Assembly: GCA_039811225.1 (NCBI GenBank)
Contig: JBDHYG010000003.1
Span: forward strand, 154,928 to 218,927
Length of the DNA: 64,000 nucleotides
Source of the DNA: JAFDXJ01 sp039811225
GTDB lineage: Bacteria; Bacteroidota; Bacteroidia; Chitinophagales; Chitinophagaceae
Reading direction: 5' to 3'
The notes below the pieces were generated by a model. That model ran no database searches. It had not been told where the DNA came from and was given only the letters and a program-made list of their open reading frames with translations. Below, one piece after another: positions 61,393 through 64,000 of the stretch. How positions within the stretch are numbered: position 1 is the stretch's first letter; each line of letters opens with the position of its first letter. Both the position numbers and the translations under genes were made by a program.

Positions 61393-62961
61393 ATGAAAAA
61401 TTTACTACTCTTTTTCATGGCTTGTATGACATATATGGCAAATGCCCAATCATCTGTGATAAATCCCCGGATTGAATGGAGTAAAGTACTCGGTGGTAAG
61501 GAGTCAGATGAAGTATATAGTGTTAAGCAAACTCCGGATGGCGGCTATATTGAGGCAGGCATTTCTAATTCAAATTTATGTGTTGTTAAATTGAGCAAAT
61601 TAGGCTATGTCAACTGGTCCAAAATTATGGGTGGGCATAATATTGACATGGCACAATGTGTAGCGCTTACAGCAGATGGGGGTTATATAGTGGCCGGCTC
61701 CACAAAATCACGTAATGGTGATGTTCAAATGAATCATGGGAAGTATGATTGTTGGGTGATTAAATTAAATAAGCAAGGTAATGTAAGTTGGCAAAAAACC
61801 TATGGAGGCCGGAAAGATGATGCGGCTTACAGTATTCAACAAACAATGGATGGGGGATATATAGTGGCCGGTTCCTCCGAATCCAATGATGGCGATGTAC
61901 ATTCAAATCATGGAGATAAAGATTATTGGATTTTTAAGTTAGATACACAGGGAAATATCCTTTGGGAAAAAAATCTCGGTGGTACACAGGATGAAATCGC
62001 TTATTGCATCCAACAAACAAATGACCAGGGGTATATAGTGGCTGGATTTACAAGTTCTGGTGATATCGATGTGCAGGGCCATATTGCTGGTTATGATTAT
62101 TGGATCGTAAAATTGGATATGAACGGGAATATGGAATGGCAAAAATGCCTGGGAGGGACAAGTAGTGAGCAGGCACATGGAGTACAACAAACTACAGATA
62201 ATGGATATATCATAGCCGGATGGACTGCTTCTAGTAATTTTGATGTAACCGGCCTCCATGGCCTGGAAGATTGCTGGTTAGTAAAATTAGACCGTTTGGG
62301 AAATTTAAGCTGGCAGAAATGCCTGGGTGGTTCCAGGCAGGATTATGCTAAAAGCATCCGTAATACAGCCGATGGCGGGTATATCATGAGTGGAATGACT
62401 TTTTCCAATGATGGTGATGTACATGATGCACATGCCGGGTATCCAAATTATTCGGATGCCTGGATTGTGAAATTAGATCCAAATGGAATTATCCAGGATG
62501 CTACTTGTTATGGCGGCACAAGTAGTGATTTTGCTTACGAAATACAGCAAACAAAAGATGGGGGATTTGTCTTTGCCGGGTCTTCTTTCTCTGATGATGG
62601 AGATGTGGGAGTGAATCATGGCATCTTTGATGGCTGGGTGGTTAAACTAAAACCTGCCACCTTGTTATCAGCACCGGCTAAGCAACCAAGTGCCGGGCCT
62701 GTCTTAATGCAGAAAACGAAAACAAATATACAAGTACTTCCTAATCCATCTGTGAATGGCGTATTTACAATTCAGTTCAAAACACAAATGCAGGATATTT
62801 ATGTTTCGGTTCTGGATAATGCCGGTGTGCCGGTATGGACGGCCTCTTATCATACAGTTAAACAATTTTCTGTTCAGTTGAGCAGCAGATCAAAAGGGAT
62901 TTATTATCTTAAAATTAAATCTAAAGACGGTGAAGAAACACTGCCATTAATTTATCAATAA
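61393..62961 (+). CDS. T9SS-sorted protein with seven beta-propeller-like repeats
   Basis: This 522-residue protein has a signal peptide (ending YMANAQ, about residue 19), seven repeats of about 57 residues and a C-terminal T9SS sorting domain (about residues 450-522, starting VLPNPSVNGVF). Each repeat follows the pattern W.K.LGG...D.A..IQQT.DGGYI.AG.T.S...DV..HG..D.W.VKLD..GN. The first repeat is shortened and the last ends at about residue 415. Seven repeats suggest a seven-bladed propeller exported to the cell surface. The ligand or activity is unknown. Confidence 0.87.
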   Translation: MKNLLLFFMACMTYMANAQSSVINPRIEWSKVLGGKESDEVYSVKQTPDGGYIEAGISNSNLCVVKLSKLGYVNWSKIMGGHNIDMAQCVALTADGGYIVAGSTKSRNGDVQMNHGKYDCWVIKLNKQGNVSWQKTYGGRKDDAAYSIQQTMDGGYIVAGSSESNDGDVHSNHGDKDYWIFKLDTQGNILWEKNLGGTQDEIAYCIQQTNDQGYIVAGFTSSGDIDVQGHIAGYDYWIVKLDMNGNMEWQKCLGGTSSEQAHGVQQTTDNGYIIAGWTASSNFDVTGLHGLEDCWLVKLDRLGNLSWQKCLGGSRQDYAKSIRNTADGGYIMSGMTFSNDGDVHDAHAGYPNYSDAWIVKLDPNGIIQDATCYGGTSSDFAYEIQQTKDGGFVFAGSSFSDDGDVGVNHGIFDGWVVKLKPATLLSAPAKQPSAGPVLMQKTKTNIQVLPNPSVNGVFTIQFKTQMQDIYVSVLDNAGVPVWTASYHTVKQFSVQLSSRSKGIYYLKIKSKDGEETLPLIYQ

Positions 62962-63085
62962 TATGCATCTCGGGTAGAATGAAATTAAAATTCATTCAAA
63001 AAAAAAGAAATAGAATAACAAGTAGGAGATGGCTTACCTGCAAGTTCATATATATCTTTATTAATTAGCTATTGTGGGTCATATA

Positions 63086-63116
63086 TTGCATAAAAGAAGT
63101 AAATTGTATAACTTTG
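63086..63116 (+). promoter_or_regulatory. Bacteroidota-type promoter of the HesB/IscA gene
   Basis: TAACTTTG (63109-63116) matches TAnnTTTG exactly, with TTG at 63086-63088 and a 20-base spacer. The ATG is 19 bases after the box. This is the best-formed promoter in the window. Confidence 0.65.
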
Positions 63117-63135
63117 CATGTTCTAATTTAATTCC

Positions 63136-63480
63136 ATGGAAGTAATTACAAAAGCACCGGTATCTTTTACTCCAACCGCTGTGACAGAATTAAAAAGATT
63201 AATGGCCTCCGAAGATATTGCGAAAGATCAGGTCCTGCGTATTGGTGTAAAAGGGGGTGGGTGTAGCGGTATGACTTATATCCTTGTTTTTGATTCGCCG
63301 AAAGAAAATGACCTGCATTTTACGCAAAATGAAATCCCCTATATCATGGATAAAGCTCATGAAATTTACCTGAGTGGTATAGAATTAGATTGGGAGCCGG
63401 GATTAAACAGCCGGGGTTTTGTATTTAAAAATCCAAATGCTTCATCCACCTGTGGCTGTGGTTCTTCCTTTGCCGTTTAA
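63136..63480 (+). CDS. HesB/IscA-family iron-sulfur assembly protein
   Basis: This 114-residue A-type carrier protein helps deliver Fe-S clusters to apoproteins. The three conserved cysteines are seen in GGGCSGMTYIL (about residues 36-46) and in TCGCGSSF (about 105-112), with the family GFVFKNPNA just before. Length is typical. It is monocistronic as far as can be seen, with a strong promoter motif upstream. Confidence 0.93.
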   Translation: MEVITKAPVSFTPTAVTELKRLMASEDIAKDQVLRIGVKGGGCSGMTYILVFDSPKENDLHFTQNEIPYIMDKAHEIYLSGIELDWEPGLNSRGFVFKNPNASSTCGCGSSFAV

Positions 63481-63596
63481 GGAATTGATATCATTCAAAA
63501 AGCTGGTTATTTTAATCTCTAAACGTAGATACTTTTTTTAATCAGCCATTTAACAAATCCTTTTTCGCACCTTTTTCTCTGAAACAAGTTAATGCC

Positions 63597-63604
63597 TAAC
63601 TTTG
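63597..63604 (+). promoter_or_regulatory. -7 box close to the last gene's start
   Basis: TAACTTTG matches TAnnTTTG and ends 9 bases before the ATG at 63613, so the transcript may be leaderless or nearly so. No good -33 TTG was found at the expected distance. Confidence 0.4.
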
Positions 63605-63612
63605 CCTGGGGT

Positions 63613-64000
63613 ATGAAAAAAATCTTTTTACTCATATTATGTTTTACTTACCTGGCAACCAGCTCGGGTGCCAGTATTTATTTGCATGAGTGCATGGGAA
63701 AACTGGCTGCTGTAGATCTTGGTATCAATAACGAAAAAGATAACTCCTGTGACAAATGCCACATGCCCAAAAAGAAACAAGATGGTTGTTGCCAGGATAA
63801 AATAATTGTGTTGAAAGCAGCGAAAGACCAGTTGCAACCGCAAACGGCTTTTCATGCTTTTACTTCGCTTGTTATTTTGCAGCCATCGTATTTTATTGTT
63901 TGTTCAACAGGGCAGCCACAAACTACACAAACCTTTACCAATCCGGTTTTCCGTGATTGGCAGCAAAGTTCGCCCTCCTTCTTTTGTTGTTTCCGGATTT
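63613..64000 (+). CDS. Exported cysteine-rich protein, HYC_CC_PP-like (truncated by window edge)
   Basis: An open frame from the ATG at 63613 runs to the window end without a stop (129 residues seen). It begins with a signal peptide (KKIFLLILCFTYLATSSGA), then YLHECMGKL, CDKCHMPKKK and DGCCQD. This spacing of His/Cys, Cys pair and later hydrophobic segment resembles the HYC_CC_PP family of Bacteroidota, small secreted or membrane proteins that are often near metal-transport genes. Function is not established. The C-terminus lies beyond the window. Confidence 0.7.
   Translation, partial: MKKIFLLILCFTYLATSSGASIYLHECMGKLAAVDLGINNEKDNSCDKCHMPKKKQDGCCQDKIIVLKAAKDQLQPQTAFHAFTSLVILQPSYFIVCSTGQPQTTQTFTNPVFRDWQQSSPSFFCCFRI

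Noticed and set aside
1..64000. CRISPR arrays, insertion sequences and rRNA genes
   Set aside because: No regularly spaced direct repeats, transposase-like protein or rRNA sequence was noticed.

Overview
The window comes from a member of the Bacteroidota, most likely a Chitinophagaceae-like bacterium. The evidence is the tuf - tRNA-Trp - secE - nusG block, a PorP/SprF protein and a T9SS-sorted protein, an UpxY-type NusG paralogue, a DUF4920 protein, weak Shine-Dalgarno use, and promoter-like boxes matching the Bacteroidota -7 consensus TAnnTTTG. The family assignment is inference; no 16S gene is present.

Layout. (1) 1-4800: the end of tuf, tRNA-Trp, secE, nusG, a DUF4920 protein, a reverse-strand GH15 glucoamylase and tRNA-Pro with a clear terminator. 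The usual rplKAJL-rpoBC genes do not follow nusG. (2) 5025-45854: a nearly gap-free co-directional surface-polysaccharide locus of about 40 genes. It opens with wza, wzc and an UpxY-type antiterminator. A nonulosonic (sialic/legionaminic-like) acid module follows, then a Wzm/Wzt ABC exporter, a sulfotransferase and a TylF methyltransferase. Next come GT2 enzymes, an FdtA/FdtB/FdtC-type module for a dTDP-3-acetamido-3,6-dideoxyhexose, a GT11 fucosyltransferase, many GT4 enzymes, further methyltransferases and an AsnB-type amidotransferase. The locus ends with an O-antigen ligase/polymerase-family protein, a GNAT acetyltransferase, an aminotransferase, a WbaP/PglC-like initiating transferase and a CapD/PglF-like 4,6-dehydratase. 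(3) 46134-53565: a reverse-strand block with MBOAT acyltransferase, crotonyl-CoA carboxylase/reductase homologue, acyl-CoA ligase, SDR ketoreductase and two divergent KAS III enzymes. It looks like a small acyl-chain pathway and is the least ordinary part of the window. (4) 53566-54292: an AT-rich stretch without genes. (5) 54293-64000: a PHP-type tyrosine phosphatase (probable partner of Wzc), an LEA14-like lipoprotein, WbqC, PorP/SprF, small membrane proteins, an acyl-CoA mutase large subunit, a seven-repeat T9SS protein, a HesB/IscA protein and a truncated HYC_CC_PP-like protein at the right edge.

How it works together. The forward locus encodes synthesis of several modified sugars, assembly by roughly a dozen glycosyltransferases, decoration (methyl, sulfate, acyl, amide) and export of a complex surface glycan. 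Wzc kinase and the PHP phosphatase would control export, and the UpxY protein would allow transcription through the long operon. The reverse-strand block could make an unusual acyl substituent that its MBOAT enzyme transfers to the glycan; this is a hypothesis. All assignments come from reading translated sequence and recalled family motifs; no database search was run.
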